Assembly: GCA_006384855.1 (NCBI GenBank) | Contig: VCJN01001096.1 | Coordinates: forward strand, 1-64,000 | Direction of reading: 5' to 3' | DNA length: 64,000 nt | From: Tetraselmis striata | Lineage: Eukaryota > Chlorophyta > Chlorodendrophyceae > Chlorodendrales > Chlorodendraceae | In this document: positions 42,700-53,844 of the stretch, piece by piece | Position numbering within the stretch: the first letter of the stretch is position 1 | Layout: each line of letters starts with the position of its first letter | Notes under the pieces: model-generated | Databases searched by the model: none | What the model was told of the DNA's origin: nothing | Seen by the model: only the letters and a program-made list of their open reading frames with translations | Position numbers and translations under genes: made by a program

Positions 42700-43617
42700 A
42701 TACATGCACGGACTTACCGCTCTCTTGTCGGCAGCAGCGGCAGCAGCTCGGATAACCGCCATCCCGTGGCAGTGGGCCATGACAGCCTCAAACTCCTGAT
42801 CCATCTGCATCAGCGCCAACGCAACGCACTTCATGCATGGCGAGATTGATCGCGCCCATGACACGCTCTGCATGGTTAGCATAGATGTACTGCAAGGCCA
42901 TCCTGGCCACCGACATGGTACCCATGCCCCCGTCAAGGAAGAGGGCCAAAAGCCCAAACTGCACCGAAATGTGGTTGCAGTTTTGGTCGGGGCCCCCGTC
43001 ATATATCATCAAGACGGGGGTCAATTTGGCCGGTGTCCTAAGGACTGTGCCATGTGCCGCAGTGGGGACGATGGCTCTAGGACAACGTCCTTAATTGTCA
43101 GATGCACTTGACCTGCGGTAGCCCGCCACACGTCTCAGCATGACGCAAAATACATGTGTATGCATGATGGCAGGGATGGGAAGGGCATGGAGGCAGAGGC
43201 AACATCGCATCACAGCGGTGGTAGCTTGGTAGCTGCTCCATGATTCTTGCGAAGTCCGTGGTTTCAGCGGCAGGGACCTCGCGCACCAATGTCACGATGG
43301 GGGTGAACGACGCCTTGCGAAAGTAGTGGTCTCCAGCAACATGCGCATGCTCTGCTCCTGTTGGGACGATGCTCGCCTTGCCTCTGGAAGTGTCTGCGAT
43401 GGCCAGGGTGGGCTCTCTAATGTTGCCCTGCGTATGCACACGTGTATAATTCTCAACGACAGACATGTAAATATCTACAAGGCTGATCAATACATGAGCA
43501 GAATCAACTGCACGGCTTACCTTGGCCTTGTGGTCCATGAAAGCAACAACAGTAGGTCCAGCCTGCAGTGGCCGCTTGTCCAACATAGTGGCAAACAACA
43601 CCCCGTACACTTTCATG
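42700..43617 (-). pseudogene. DDE-like transposase core (DHKAK ... DGGPD ... NHAERV)
   Basis: The first exon part reads GPTVVAFMDHKAK, ending at 43521. After the 93-bp intron come GNIREPTLAIADTSRGKASI and ASFTPIVTLVREVP. Further on, LMIYDGGPDQNCNHISVQFG with LLALFLDGGMGT (about 42930-43010) and IYANHAERVMGAINLAM (about 42845-42900) follow, then after a frameshift CVALALMQMDQEFEAVMAHC. The order D-K-A-K, D-G-G-P-D, N-x-x-E-R resembles a transposase or integrase D-D-E triad, with 44 residues between the second Asp and the Glu. I have seen this motif set in unnamed repeat proteins of invertebrates and algae. Assigning it as a DDE enzyme is inference. The exon limits outside the one clear intron are uncertain. 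Confidence 0.5.
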
Positions 43618-43984
43618 TACTTAAATGGGGCTGCACAGTAGTGCGTGTTGATGCTCTTAGACCTGAGCGTCCTCTGTTAGACTGCGTGCTGCAGGTCAAG
43701 CCTCCCTGCAGGCATGCAAACATATTCATACCACAGTTTAATACCACATCTCACATGCAGCATTGCACAACATGCTGGGCAGAACATGCACATAAACTGG
43801 CATGTGAATGCCAAGGCCTTGGTGGCCATGATGCTCTTTGGGCAGACTGCAGCTCCACCCATGCATGGGATGGGACGCTGATGCCAACCTCCTCCAAGTC
43901 GCCGTGCTCTTCCTCCATGGCCTTCACAACCTTGTCCACCATGGCCCTGATGGAAATATTAAAGAGAGCTTCTTCAAACCTGCA

Positions 43985-45525
43985 CATGCACAACAAGCAT
44001 GTCAATATCTGCATGATGCCAAGTCAACATGGTGTATTAAGTAACTAAGCATGATAGGCCAAGCGGGGCAGCAACGACTTAACGTGCCTGATCGGCCACA
44101 CGCCTGCGCTCCTCGAACTGGGCAGCCAACTTGGTCTAGAAAACGTCGAACTCGGTGGAACCAGGCTCACCGTTCAGCTTTCTCAAGTCAAAGATTATGT
44201 CAGGGTCGTCAACAAATAGGGCGTAGCTGGCCAGGCTAGCCGCCTCATCACTGCCATCGAAGGGCACCTTCCCTCCGGTGAGGTACTCGACCACATCTCT
44301 TGCTGCTGCCTTGCTAGACATGAACGATGGCTTCATCACGTTCGCGTAGTACGCTTGCTTCGCTGCTCGCGGCTATAAAGCACCTCGGTTGTATCCCTCA
44401 GTCTGTTGCTCAGCTAGGCGGTTCGACTTGTTCACCATGTCCGCCCTACCGTCGGCGGGCACGCGAGGGCGGGTGCCTTTCATATATGATGCAACGAGAG
44501 CCCAGCAGCTCGGCTTTCCCCATACTGCCAAGTCCAAAACATGTACGGACAGCCCCTGTCTCATAGCATGGAGGAACTCATGCCGGGAGTACTTCCGCAT
44601 GTCGCGGAGGAACTCGGTCCCGTTTGTCGGGATGTACAAGTCGGCATGCTCGAGTAATGCGTCTATGCGGGCGAAACGGGGTGGTGGCTTGTGCGAGTGC
44701 CTCGTAGAGGTTCGTGCTCATGGGGGTGTCGACATAAGGCGGGGCAGGAAGGTTGTGCACATATGCCTGCCTATCAACTTGCGGGAACATTCAGTTGCGG
44801 TAGCCCACGGTAGATTGCCACACAGCCCACATGCGGGGGTACGTCGTCATCCACTTCCCTCGGAGGGCCCACTTGCCTCTGATAGCGAACGCATCCTCGA
44901 ACGACAGCACCGCGGAACGCACGCGCGTCTCGATCTGCTCACCCTTGTTCCCTCTCTCCTTTCTGCCAAAGAACTGTTCGAGTTCGGCGTGCGGCGGGGG
45001 GGGGGGGGGGGGGGGGAACCTAGTCGGCGGGGAAGTCGATGCGTGAGGGTGCTACAACTACGGGTAGTCGCCTTCAACCCTATAAAACCGTATACGAGGG
45101 GGCGGGCGACGATTAGGGCGCAAGGTCACTTGCATGCGTTCGCTGTGTCATGGAAGGCCATGCAGTACTCGACCGGGTGTAGCAGCACATCCATGCACTC
45201 CATCGTGCCCGCCGTCCCTAGCCGCTGCTTCTTCGACCGGCTATCGCCAGACAAGATGAAGTGCAGAAAGTCACGCTGCAACATCACCTTTAGCGAAATC
45301 TCCTCTACCTTGCTGGCGTCTTTCAACGTGGGCATCAGAGTTGCATGCCCCGTCTGGCGCAGCTGCGATTGCAGCCTTCAACACTTGCATGCAGTCGTTG
45401 TTCTCCACCCATTTTTGGCTCTTGATGAGGAGCAGCTTGTAGGTGTCGCCAAGGACTTCATCGTTCCACCTAATAACGGAAACGTGGAGCATGTGCATAG
45501 GAACCGGTCGTGACGACGACGCCAT
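43985..45525 (-). pseudogene. N-terminal exons of the DGGPD element protein
   Basis: Coding-like pieces in order: MASSSRPVPMHMLHVSVIRW and KSQKWVENNDCMQVLKA (45525 down); SKVEEISLKVMLQRDFLHFI (about 45290); AVLSFEDAFAIRGKWALRGK with WMTTYPRMWAVWQSTVGYRN (about 44790-44910, ending at a stop); FPQVDRQAYVHNLPAPPYVD; YIPTNGTEFLRDMRKYSRHE (44639); MMKPSFMSSKAAARDVVEYL (44339). A G21 run (44996-45016) lies between two pieces, presumably in an intron. No domain is recognised. The plus-strand 374-codon ORF over this region is a shadow. Confidence 0.4.
44996..45016 (+). repeat. G21 homopolymer
   Basis: Lies inside the DGGPD element, probably intronic. Confidence 0.95.
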
Positions 45526-45765
45526 GGTAGTGGTGCGCATGCGCTAGTATATATGTGAGAGCTAGCGGCCATCATAGGTTGCTGGCGGGCGCTGGAAGTG
45601 TGATGCGGAGCGGTCGTCAGTCGGTAGGAGGTAGCTGGAAGGTAGCTAGGTTTGCATGCGGGCGAGCACGGTGGCAGCAGCGGCGGCGGCGCAGGATAAG
45701 GATAAACGGGAGGTGCACAGGGGGCGCCGGAAGGCTGTATACTGAACAACTTTCGCAATTTACAA

Positions 45766-45788
45766 CCCCCCCCCCCCCCCCCCCCCCC
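45766..45788 (+). repeat. C23 homopolymer
   Basis: Lies 240 bp upstream of the DGGPD element start, on the other side from the 42.58-kb C run. Confidence 0.95.
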
Positions 45789-46787
45789 ACGCCCCCTCCA
45801 TTTCCACGGATAATACTGACCTGAACAAGGTCATTTTGTCGGAATGGCCTTACGAGTATGAATGACTATTCGCGTAATATTATTATCATATTACGAGTAT
45901 GATCACGTACATCATGTTGGCGTCGTCATCGCGTGACCACCAGACTTGTACTACCAGGGCTTTCCGTAACTGGATTGCTGCCTAAACGGCCGTCGTAGAG
46001 ACGCTGCAAGGGTTTCACTGGTGCCAGTCCTGTCCCGGGGGCGAAAAAAAAACTACCAGGTACTGGTTTTAATTACAAAAGCGTAAGCAACTACCAGGTA
46101 CTGGTAGTCGCTACGCGGTACCTCTGTACCAGTGTGAATTACAAAAAAAGGCAGTAACAAATACCGCTACAGTCAGTCGCTACGGGGCTTTATTATTACG
46201 GTAGTGTTCGCCTCTTCGGCGCTGGCTGCTCATCGCCCCAGTAGCCGCCGATGACACAGTACTCGCTAATTGTTGTGGCAGCATATTTGGTACCTGGGTA
46301 GGGTGTCGTCATTTCACTTGCACCTTACGCCACGCCCCCCAGCCCACCGGAGCAGCAAGGAACCGATATAAGGCTGCCCAGCGTATCCACTACCCTGTAG
46401 TCACAAGCGCGTCCAACATTCACTGTTATTGCTGCCGGCCATCACATGCCTACCCGCTCACATCACCCGTCTGCCGAATCCGTCGCCATCTTCGCCAGGC
46501 ATAGCAGTACTCGTCGTACACTGCAGAGCCCGCTACGTGGTCGTCTTTCGTGCTGGTCGAAGGCGCTGCTTCTTGCGGTCGTGACAGTCATGGCTATGCC
46601 AACAAAGGGAGCCGGGGCCGCCTTGAAATCCGTCAAGGCTGTTCTACCACGGCCAAGACCTCACTGGTGCGAGGGCGCTATGCTTGCCACTTTCACTCGT
46701 GATACCAGCACGCTGATACCATCGCGCGGGTGCTGATAATGCTGGCGCGGAACTGCTTTTTAAACGCTATGGTGTTCGCTCCTCGCC
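45789..46787. other. Intergenic upstream of pirin; repeat fragments
   Basis: Contains ctaccaggtactggtag (about 46091), other GTAC-rich inverted motifs and a dispersed repeat at 46002-46053. A gatataagg at about 46363 could be a TATA box. The 96-codon ORF at 46446-46736 has no domain and is not called as a gene. Confidence 0.4.
46002..46053 (+). repeat. Dispersed repeat (gggtttcactggtgccagtc)
   Basis: About 50 bp nearly identical, in reverse orientation, to 57128-57187. It also shares cctgtcccgggggcg with 4832-4850. Confidence 0.8.
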
Positions 46788-47924
46788 ATGGCATTCTCTT
46801 TCCCCGCCAGGGTCGGCGATGGTTTCCATGTATACCCGGTGTTCTCGAACAAGGCCTTCACGAATGAGCTTTCTCCCTTCCTTATGTTCGACTACGCCTC
46901 CCCGAAATACTTTCCACCCACGAAATCGAAATTGGGCGTCGGAGAGCATCCGCACCGCGGGTTTGAAACGGTAACGATGGCGTTCCAAGGCGAGGTCGAG
47001 CACAAGGACAGCGCCGGAAACTGCGGGGTGATTGGACCGGGCGACGTTCAGTGGATGACAGCAGGCCGGGGTATCATCCATGAGGAGTTCCACTCGCGCG
47101 AGTTCGCCAAGACTGGAGGCACCTTTGAGATGTATCAATTGTGGTGAGGAGTCTGCTGTGCCCACCCCCCCCCCTCCTCCCCCAACCTCCTGCTGACTAC
47201 TGGCTTCACCTAATTTCCCGCTTGTTGCGCACTCCGGACCATATGGTAGCTGACTTCTCTGTGGTTGTCCGCTCCTGCAGGGTGAACCTACCAAAGGAGC
47301 ATAAAATGACAGCGCCACGGTACCAGGGCATTCTGCGCGATGACATCCCCAGCCACCCGCTATCCACTTGGTCTGGCGACGTGGGAGGAGAGACGTCACT
47401 CTGTGATAGCAGCGAAGGGGAGGTTCGTGTTGTGGCGGGGAAATTCAAAGACGCTGTCGGGCCAGCCAAGACGTGGACGCAAGTGGACGTGTGGGATGTC
47501 AACATCGCCAAGCAGTCTCCCAAGCAGTACGTGTTTGACATGGTCGAAGACAACAATGTCATTGTGTTCATCAGGAAGGGAAAGGTCAATGTGCAAGGCC
47601 ACGAGCTGGGCCCGCAGGATGTGGCGCTCATGGGAAAGAGTGGGAGCCAGGTAAACAACAGTAGCCAATGATGCATGCTGAAGACCCCCCCCCCACACAC
47701 ACAGACCTCTCCCAGCAGCGGCGGCCAGCTTCTGAGACTGTCATTGATGTCACCCAACTGCGCAGATCACACTGCAGGCCGACGAGGACGACTCAAAGGT
47801 GCTCATTCTTGCTGGCAAGCCGATCGACGAGCCGATTGTTGCGCATGGCCCAATGGTGATGAACACCAGGGAGGAAATCAACCAGGCGTTTGTGGATTTC
47901 CGTAGTGGCAAATTCGGCACGTGA
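46788..47924 (+). CDS. Pirin (cupin-family iron protein), 3 exons
   Basis: The CDS joins 46788-47143, 47281-47650 and 47766-47924, all GT-AG, giving 294 aa, the normal pirin length. Exon 1 ends in YQLW and exon 2 starts VNLPKEHKMTAPRYQ, the conserved pirin run, which confirms the splice. The N-terminal cupin holds HPHRGFET (His54, His56) and IIHEEFH (His98, Glu100), matching all four iron ligands of human pirin. Exon 3 gives AGKPIDEPIVAHGPMVMNTR and EEINQAFVDFRSGKFG, the C-terminal cupin end. Pirins are nuclear or cytosolic Fe proteins described as quercetin 2,3-dioxygenases or transcription co-regulators; in plants and algae the physiological role is not settled. The ATG has a good context (gccATGGc). 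The gene is tail-to-tail with CLASP, stops 185 bp apart. Nothing looks broken. Confidence 0.95.
47651..47765 (+). other. Pirin intron 2
   Basis: 115 bp, gtaaac...gcgcag, with a C10 run and CA repeats inside. Intron 1 is 47144-47280, gtgagg...ctgcag. Confidence 0.85.
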
Positions 47925-47961
47925 AACAACTCGGGGGCTGTGCACTGCGCTTGAAAGGAGG

Positions 47962-47966
47962 TTACA
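47962..47966 (-). terminator. Candidate TGTAA poly(A) signal of CLASP
   Basis: Minus strand tgtaa, 144 nt after the CLASP stop. UGUAA is the usual poly(A) signal of chlorophytes. Confidence 0.45.
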
Positions 47967-48109
47967 AGAGCATCTGCCAACTGTTGACAGTCTTTAGACC
48001 TTGCCCATCGTGCAATGTTAAATACTTTGTTCAAAACCGAACTGTGACCAAAAGCCGATTCTGGCGATGTCTCATCTCAAATATGCCCAATCCTAAGAGG
48101 ATGGGGGGC

Positions 48110-51100
48110 TCAGACTTGCACCATGGGGGGTGGGCGATCAAGACGCTGGGCCGCTCGGTTGACGTAGATGGTGACGAGCTTGAGCTGACTTGTGGACAGC
48201 GGGCTGAGCAGCGGCATGAGCTGGTCGCCGATGACGAGGTACATGTCGACCAAGCAAAACACGACGGCCTTGCGGACGTCTGCGCTGATGTTGCGGAAGG
48301 ACTCAAAGAGACCCGGGAGCAGGTCCGGCACGCGGAGCATGAGCTCCGCGGTTGGCAGGCAGGCCACAGCGCGGCCCACATTCCGAATGCACGCCTGCAG
48401 CACCATGCCGTCGGCTGCTGTGCCGCTGCACTGTGTCTCAGGCACCGGCAGCCGCGACACCAGGATGCCCAGACACTGTTCCGGGCTCGCGCGCTTGACT
48501 AGCTGCTCCATGCAGTCGTCTGCCCCAATGGCGACCTGGAATCCGCAGCGTGGCACAGTCGGATGAAGCTGGCAGTGGTTACACGCGATCAAACAAAACA
48601 CGCAACAAAGAGAGCCACGCGCCCTCCATACTCTGTGGGCGCACCTGGCGGGTTTGCTGGCTGAGGTTGAGGAGTAGGGGTACCACGAGGTCGAGGTGCG
48701 GAACAAACAGGCTGGTTTGGTGGAACGTCATTTCCCGGAGCGCCTCCACAGCAAACTCCTGGATGTGTTCGTTGCACGTGTCGATGACACGCAGCATGCC
48801 CAGCAGCACCTGCGAGAAGCACGCCTGCCAGGCGGGCTCACACGCGCCTCGCGCCATGTCCTGGATGCCGATCAGCGTATCCGGAGCAGGGCCGCCCTGC
48901 ACACTGAGTCGGCCGACGAGCATACGCAGCCTGCAGAAACAAGTGCGACACTCAGTGTGTATGACATGCTGGCGGCCAGGCCCGACTTGCCAAAGGGACC
49001 GGGGCGAGAGGCTGCGCGTACCTCGCCTCGGCAACTGCCGGATCTAGTGGCGGGTGGGGCGCCTCGCTCCCGGGTGTACTGCATGGCGTGCCGAGGTAGG
49101 CGTTTGCTGCATATGTTGAGTATGCAGGCATGTGGTGCTGCGGGGGAGTAGCATACCCAGGCTGGTGCTGGGTAGGCTGGGCCAACGGCGCAGACGCGCC
49201 AGGGACGGCAGCGTCAGCCGGCGCGGAGGAGACAAAGACGGCGACGCTGCTATCATGTTTGGACGCTTTCTCGCCAGGAGGCGGTGTGCCGCAGCCGTGC
49301 TGTTGGTGGTCGATGTGAGTCGGCGCTGCCTCCCGGGCTGACGAAGTTGGCTGTGCGCTGTGCTGCGGCATGTTGGGCGCCAGTGCAGGCGTGGGGGCCA
49401 CGGCTCTGCCAGCTTCCACGCTAGGTGCCTGCTCAATGTGGACGCCCGTCGCGGCCTTGCAGATGTCGGCAGCCTTCTGCTGCATTCTCCTGAAAGTGGA
49501 TGGGCTGTCAGGAGACAGCGGCCCGGGTGGGCTCTGCGGCTGCTCTGCTTCTTGCCAGGAGGGTAGAGAGGGCTTCTTGCCGGTGGGGGAATGGCTGGGA
49601 GACTGCGGGGCGCTGCGGCCCGCCATGGACAACCGCCTGTTGCGCTCCGCGTCAGGCCCCGCGAAGCTGGCGCCGCCACCGCGCTGGTAGGTGACCAGCT
49701 CCGCGGCAAGATCCGGCACCCCGCGGGCCAGGGCGCGCTTGACATTCGCCGCGGCCTGTGCCGTGGTTCCCGTGATGAAAGCCAGGACGGTGAGCGAGTC
49801 GATGCTCTTGTAGACATGCTCCAGCGCGGAGCCAGCCAACTTGCGGACATCCGGGTTGCGGTCTGCCAGCTCATTGGCGCAGGCTTCCACCCAGGCAGAA
49901 AGAGCGGCGCCTCGGCTTGGCGGGCCGGCCGTGGTCCCCGCGCCCAGGGTTGCCGCAGAGTACTCCATGACAGCCACCTTGCCCTTGGCAGATTTCGTGA
50001 CGGCCAAGCTCCTGGTGATTGCCATGAGCAACACGTCCGCGGCGAACGAGTCCCCGACGGCCAGCATCGCCGCCTGGGCGGCGTTGCGGATGGACGCCTT
50101 GGCGTCCACCACCCGCAGAAACGCGCATCCCATCAGCCGCTCCAGGTAGGGCTCCATCGCTTTGCTGCCATACTTTGCGGTCTCAGCCCACGCCTCAAGG
50201 GAGGCAACCACCACCTGCGGGAGCGGGGGCATTTACCGTGAGCGCAAATACCCGTGATGTATGCGCAGATATGGTGACACATATCCGGAGAGGGGGGGAG
50301 AATGCGGACCGGGGCCAACCTGGTGATGCGCATCCTTTGTACTGTCCATGATGATCGGCACTAGCTTGTCCATGCACTTGGACAGCTCGTGGCCTGCGCT
50401 GGGCCCGTGCTCCATCACCCAATCGCGTAGATCGTGGAACCCGTCACGCTGATCGGCCAGGCGCACAGCAGGCGCTGTGTCAAAAAATCATGCGGATGAT
50501 GTGGGAGGCGCAACTACTCACGTGGGGCAATGGCATTTGACGAGAAGGGAACGCGTCCATTGCCATGCCGGAATTGCGCGCCTACCTTCTTCTCCCAGTC
50601 GCTCTGGCCCTTGGCGGACCGGATCTTCTTCAGGACAGCCCCAAGCGACCGCGAGTGCGCGCTGCTGCCCGCGTTGCTGATGGCGCTGCTGCCGGTGTAG
50701 CTGGCGCTCTCCACATCATCCATCGGCAGGTCTCGCTCGAAGACGCGCCTTGGCCCCACGTCCGACACACGGGTAGGCCGCGCGCTGCCAGCAGGAGCTG
50801 CCGCTGGGCGGTGGCTCTGCTGAGCGGGAACCCTGGCTGGGCCGGCTCTTGCGCTGGACAGCCGCCTGTTGGGCACCTCATCGTGCGGCTCCTGCACTCG
50901 CACACAGCGCTGTGAGCAAGAATCGGCCCGACACAGGCAGAAATTGCCGCTGAAAAGGGACCAAATGTGGGTTTGTGTTCATACCTCTGCGGCCGGGCAG
51001 CGGAGCGCGCCTCCAGCTACCGTACTGCGCGCCGAGGCAGGCTTCATCCCGGCATCCGAATCACGCCGCACCGGAGCGGAAACAGGCCTGGATGCGGGCG

Positions 51101-53844
51101 GGCACATCTGGGATGGAGGGTTGGGCGGCGCCCCCGTCGGGCTGCTCTGGCGGATGTACTCTGCCCCTGCCTGGAGCATCTTCTCTCTGAGTGCCGGCTG
51201 GAGCTTCTTGAGGTAGTTAGTCACGCGGTCGGGGCAGGCCTGGGCGTATGCACCATAGCAGAGTCGGCCATTGGTGCGGACATCTGCCTGTGCGTCTTGG
51301 ACAGCTGCGGAGACAGAGGCGGCAAATGCACATCGACGTCAATGCACACACTCCTACATGCCCACAATACACTCGTTTGCATGACCTGGCCGCACTCTTG
51401 GAATGGCCGAATGCAGTCAAGCCAGCAGTCATACCTGCAGAGATTGACTTTTCCACAAGGTCCAGATGCCTCTCAAATGTCTTTCGGTCCCACACCTGAA
51501 GGAGGGGCACACTACTCGGTCAGGCTACTGCCACCCGGTATGACTATGTGCAGTCTCGGAGCAGGCAGATGAGAGGTTACACCACCTCCAGCATTAGAAG
51601 AAGCAGTTTGGAGCAGTTGGTCCTCATCACTTTGTTCCGCTCACTGATCACCGCGCTCAGAATCTGCACCACGGCGCCTTTGGCACGGCAATGCTGAACA
51701 ACGGTGGCCATGGCCTCGTTGGCAGCGTCCGCCATGACTTGGACAGAGATGACAGACACCTTCATCATGAAGGGGAGGAAGTGGACTGCCAGAGGCTCAA
51801 ACTTGTTGCCCAGTGAAATTGCGAGCTCCGCCAACAGGTGGCAGGCGACGCGTGACACCGCCGACCGTCGGTCGTTCAGCTGCTCTGTCACAGCGTCTTT
51901 CAGATTCCTGAGCTCGTCCAGAAAGTTGTTAAGCTGGGCAGCGCCGCCGAGGACCATCCCCTCGAGCTGCAGCATTGCCTGCAAGACAAGCGGCGGAACA
52001 AAGGGGGAGTGGGGATGAGAGGATGAGTGCCATCGGACAGGGCTCCAGTGACGGGTTAGTGTGCCATGCAGTCGGGGTGTGACGAGCAGCAGGGTCCACT
52101 GCACATGCGCTGGCAGGGTGAGAAGGGGACTGATGTGGACCTTGATGCGGGAGTCCCAATCATTCTTCACATCAAGCTGAGGCAGGAGCTTGGCGCATTT
52201 CGATTTGAAGTCGCTTTCAGACGTCACGGGCACGACCTCTACCGGGGGCAGCTCCCCATCCGCTGTGAGGCCGCCAGCATCTCCAAAACCACCTGCGAGT
52301 GCACATGGAGAGGGCCACGCCTGTCATAGCTGGTTCAGGCTAGCACCGCGCCTCCTTAGCGCATCACTGCGCATTGCCGTACTCACCGCGCTTCCCATTC
52401 TGGCTTGGCCGGGCTGAACCAGGACGCGATGAACCGGACGATCCAGATTTGTCGGATTTCCCGCTGGAAGACTTGTCAGTATGATTCTTGGGCGCAGCTG
52501 ATGGCAGCACCGCATGATGTCAGTGCCTGTGCCATTACCCCGGCACGCGTGTGCAGCAGCTCCGCCGCCTATGAAACTGGCGGGACCATGCTCACTCACC
52601 GTTGGCCCGCTCCACCCCATGCTGGATGGGGTCGATGTCCGCAAAGCAGTTGTCGATCTCGCGCTGCTGCGCAGGGCGGATGTCGAACTGCTTCAGCAGC
52701 GACACCAAATGGTCCCCCGTCTGGCAGTACATCTCGCCCAGGAACGCGAGCGCGGCTTCCCTCACGCTCCTGCATGCCAATGACAGAAACAAGGCCTCGG
52801 GTTAGCTTGCGCAAGTACACTGCTGGTCAGCGCTGCCATGCCGGAGGAGAGATGGGCAGTGGTGTCTTCCACTGCCCTCTAGGGACGGACTGGAGGCTCA
52901 CGCTGTCGGGTCCTCCATGACGGAAATGATGCTGAATAGCAACTGCTTCTCTGCGGCAGCTGTGATGGACCCAAAGCCCAGATTCTGAAATACGATTGTG
53001 ATGGTATTTGCCAGCTCCTCCCGCACGCGTTGATTCTTGTGCGTCCACGCCCAGGCAACCTTCTCCAACAGCAACCCCGGATCCAATATCTGTAACCAGG
53101 GCAGCGGTCAGCAGCAGCACCGCCATGTCTTTTGCCTGCCCACGCATATCCGCCCGTCACTTACCGCAGCTGGAAGTACGGGTCGTCACTGGGTAGGGAT
53201 TTATACACCGCGCTCCCATGCACGTACCTCGGATAAAGCAATCAACAGTCGTTGGGCAGAGTCTCTGACCGTCTGCTTTGAGTCTCCCAGCTTCTCAACC
53301 TGTGCATGTGAAGGAAAGGCCAGTCCGCATCTGAGCCACGACCTTCGAACCGCGGCATTAACAGTGTGACGCTGTAGGTCAGGACCATGAAAAGTGCTTA
53401 CGCACCGTTGGTGGTATCAGGGCGTTGGCGTATCCTTTGAAGGCATCCCCGTCCTGAAGAACAGCTGCGTGCAGCACCTGGAGGGTGCCTTGGCAGATCT
53501 GTAGGCAGCGGATGGTGGCTGGTCAACGCGAGGCACAACACGGCGGCGCATGCGGCAAATCCGAGCTCGGCGGATCCTGCCTACCTTGAAGTTGTGGTCC
53601 TTTACCAGTACATCACTGACTCGAACCAAGTCAGCTACCTCATCTCGACCAAGTGAGTTGTTCTCCACATAGTCCTGCGAGTGGAAAAAGGGCATCCCAC
53701 CGTGAGCACACCAAGAAAACCACCCAGGACGATGCACACCAGCACAACCGCAAGTTCTGCACCCACCTGCAGAGCAGGGAGGACTGCGAGCCGCTGCTTG
53801 GTGTCACCGGTTTCTGCATCAGATACAAGGCTCTCCCAGTCCAT
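48110..53844 (-). CDS. CLASP: CLASP: CLIP-associating, TOG-domain microtubule protein, 16 exons
   Basis: Minus-strand exons, high to low: 53767-53844, 53585-53674, 53406-53498, 53228-53299, 52902-53089, 52600-52769, 52387-52497, 52141-52292, 51586-51978, 51435-51495, 50985-51304, 50586-50909, 50320-50448, 49022-50214, 48645-48930, 48110-48535. All introns are GT-AG and every phase closes: 1361 aa. CLASPs stabilise plus ends and rescue microtubules. Residues 1-230 form a TOG1-like array (DPTASVREAALAFLGEMY). TOG2 is near 295-530 (NDWDSRIK, LEGMVLGG, DRRSAVSRVACHLLAELA, MADAANEAMATVV). A Ser/Pro/Arg linker follows; TOG3 is near 680-900 (DWEKKRDGFHDLRDWV), then a second linker and a C-terminal helical CLIP-interacting domain (1125-1361; FAVEALREMTF, DVRKAVVFCLVDMY). 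Animal and plant CLASPs have about 1440-1540 aa. I see no SxIP EB1-binding motif. The start could be nine codons earlier (53871). Confidence 0.93.

Larger units (their letters stand above)
42643..45540 (-). mobile_element. Spliced, decayed transposable element encoding a DDE-like 'DGGPD' protein
   Basis: The minus strand carries a chain of exon-like frames from a Kozak-type start (ccATGGcg, MASSSRPVPMHMLHVSVIRW at 45525) to about 42700. At least one intron is clear: 43428-43520, gtaagcc...cgcag, joining VVAFMDHKAK to GNIREPTLAI. Frame breaks (about 45345, 44830, 44690, 42840) show decay. A TGTAA on the minus strand (42657-42661) lies after the last exon. TIRs and a TSD were not found, so the element's limits are approximate. 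Confidence 0.5.

Noticed and set aside
44389..45513. 374-codon plus-strand ORF
   Set aside because: It runs antisense to the better-supported minus-strand exon chain of the DGGPD element, has no domain, and its Gly run comes from the G21 tract.
46446..46736. 96-codon ORF upstream of pirin
   Set aside because: No domain, not linked by splice sites to pirin exon 1, and pirin's own start has a good context and the full family N-terminus.
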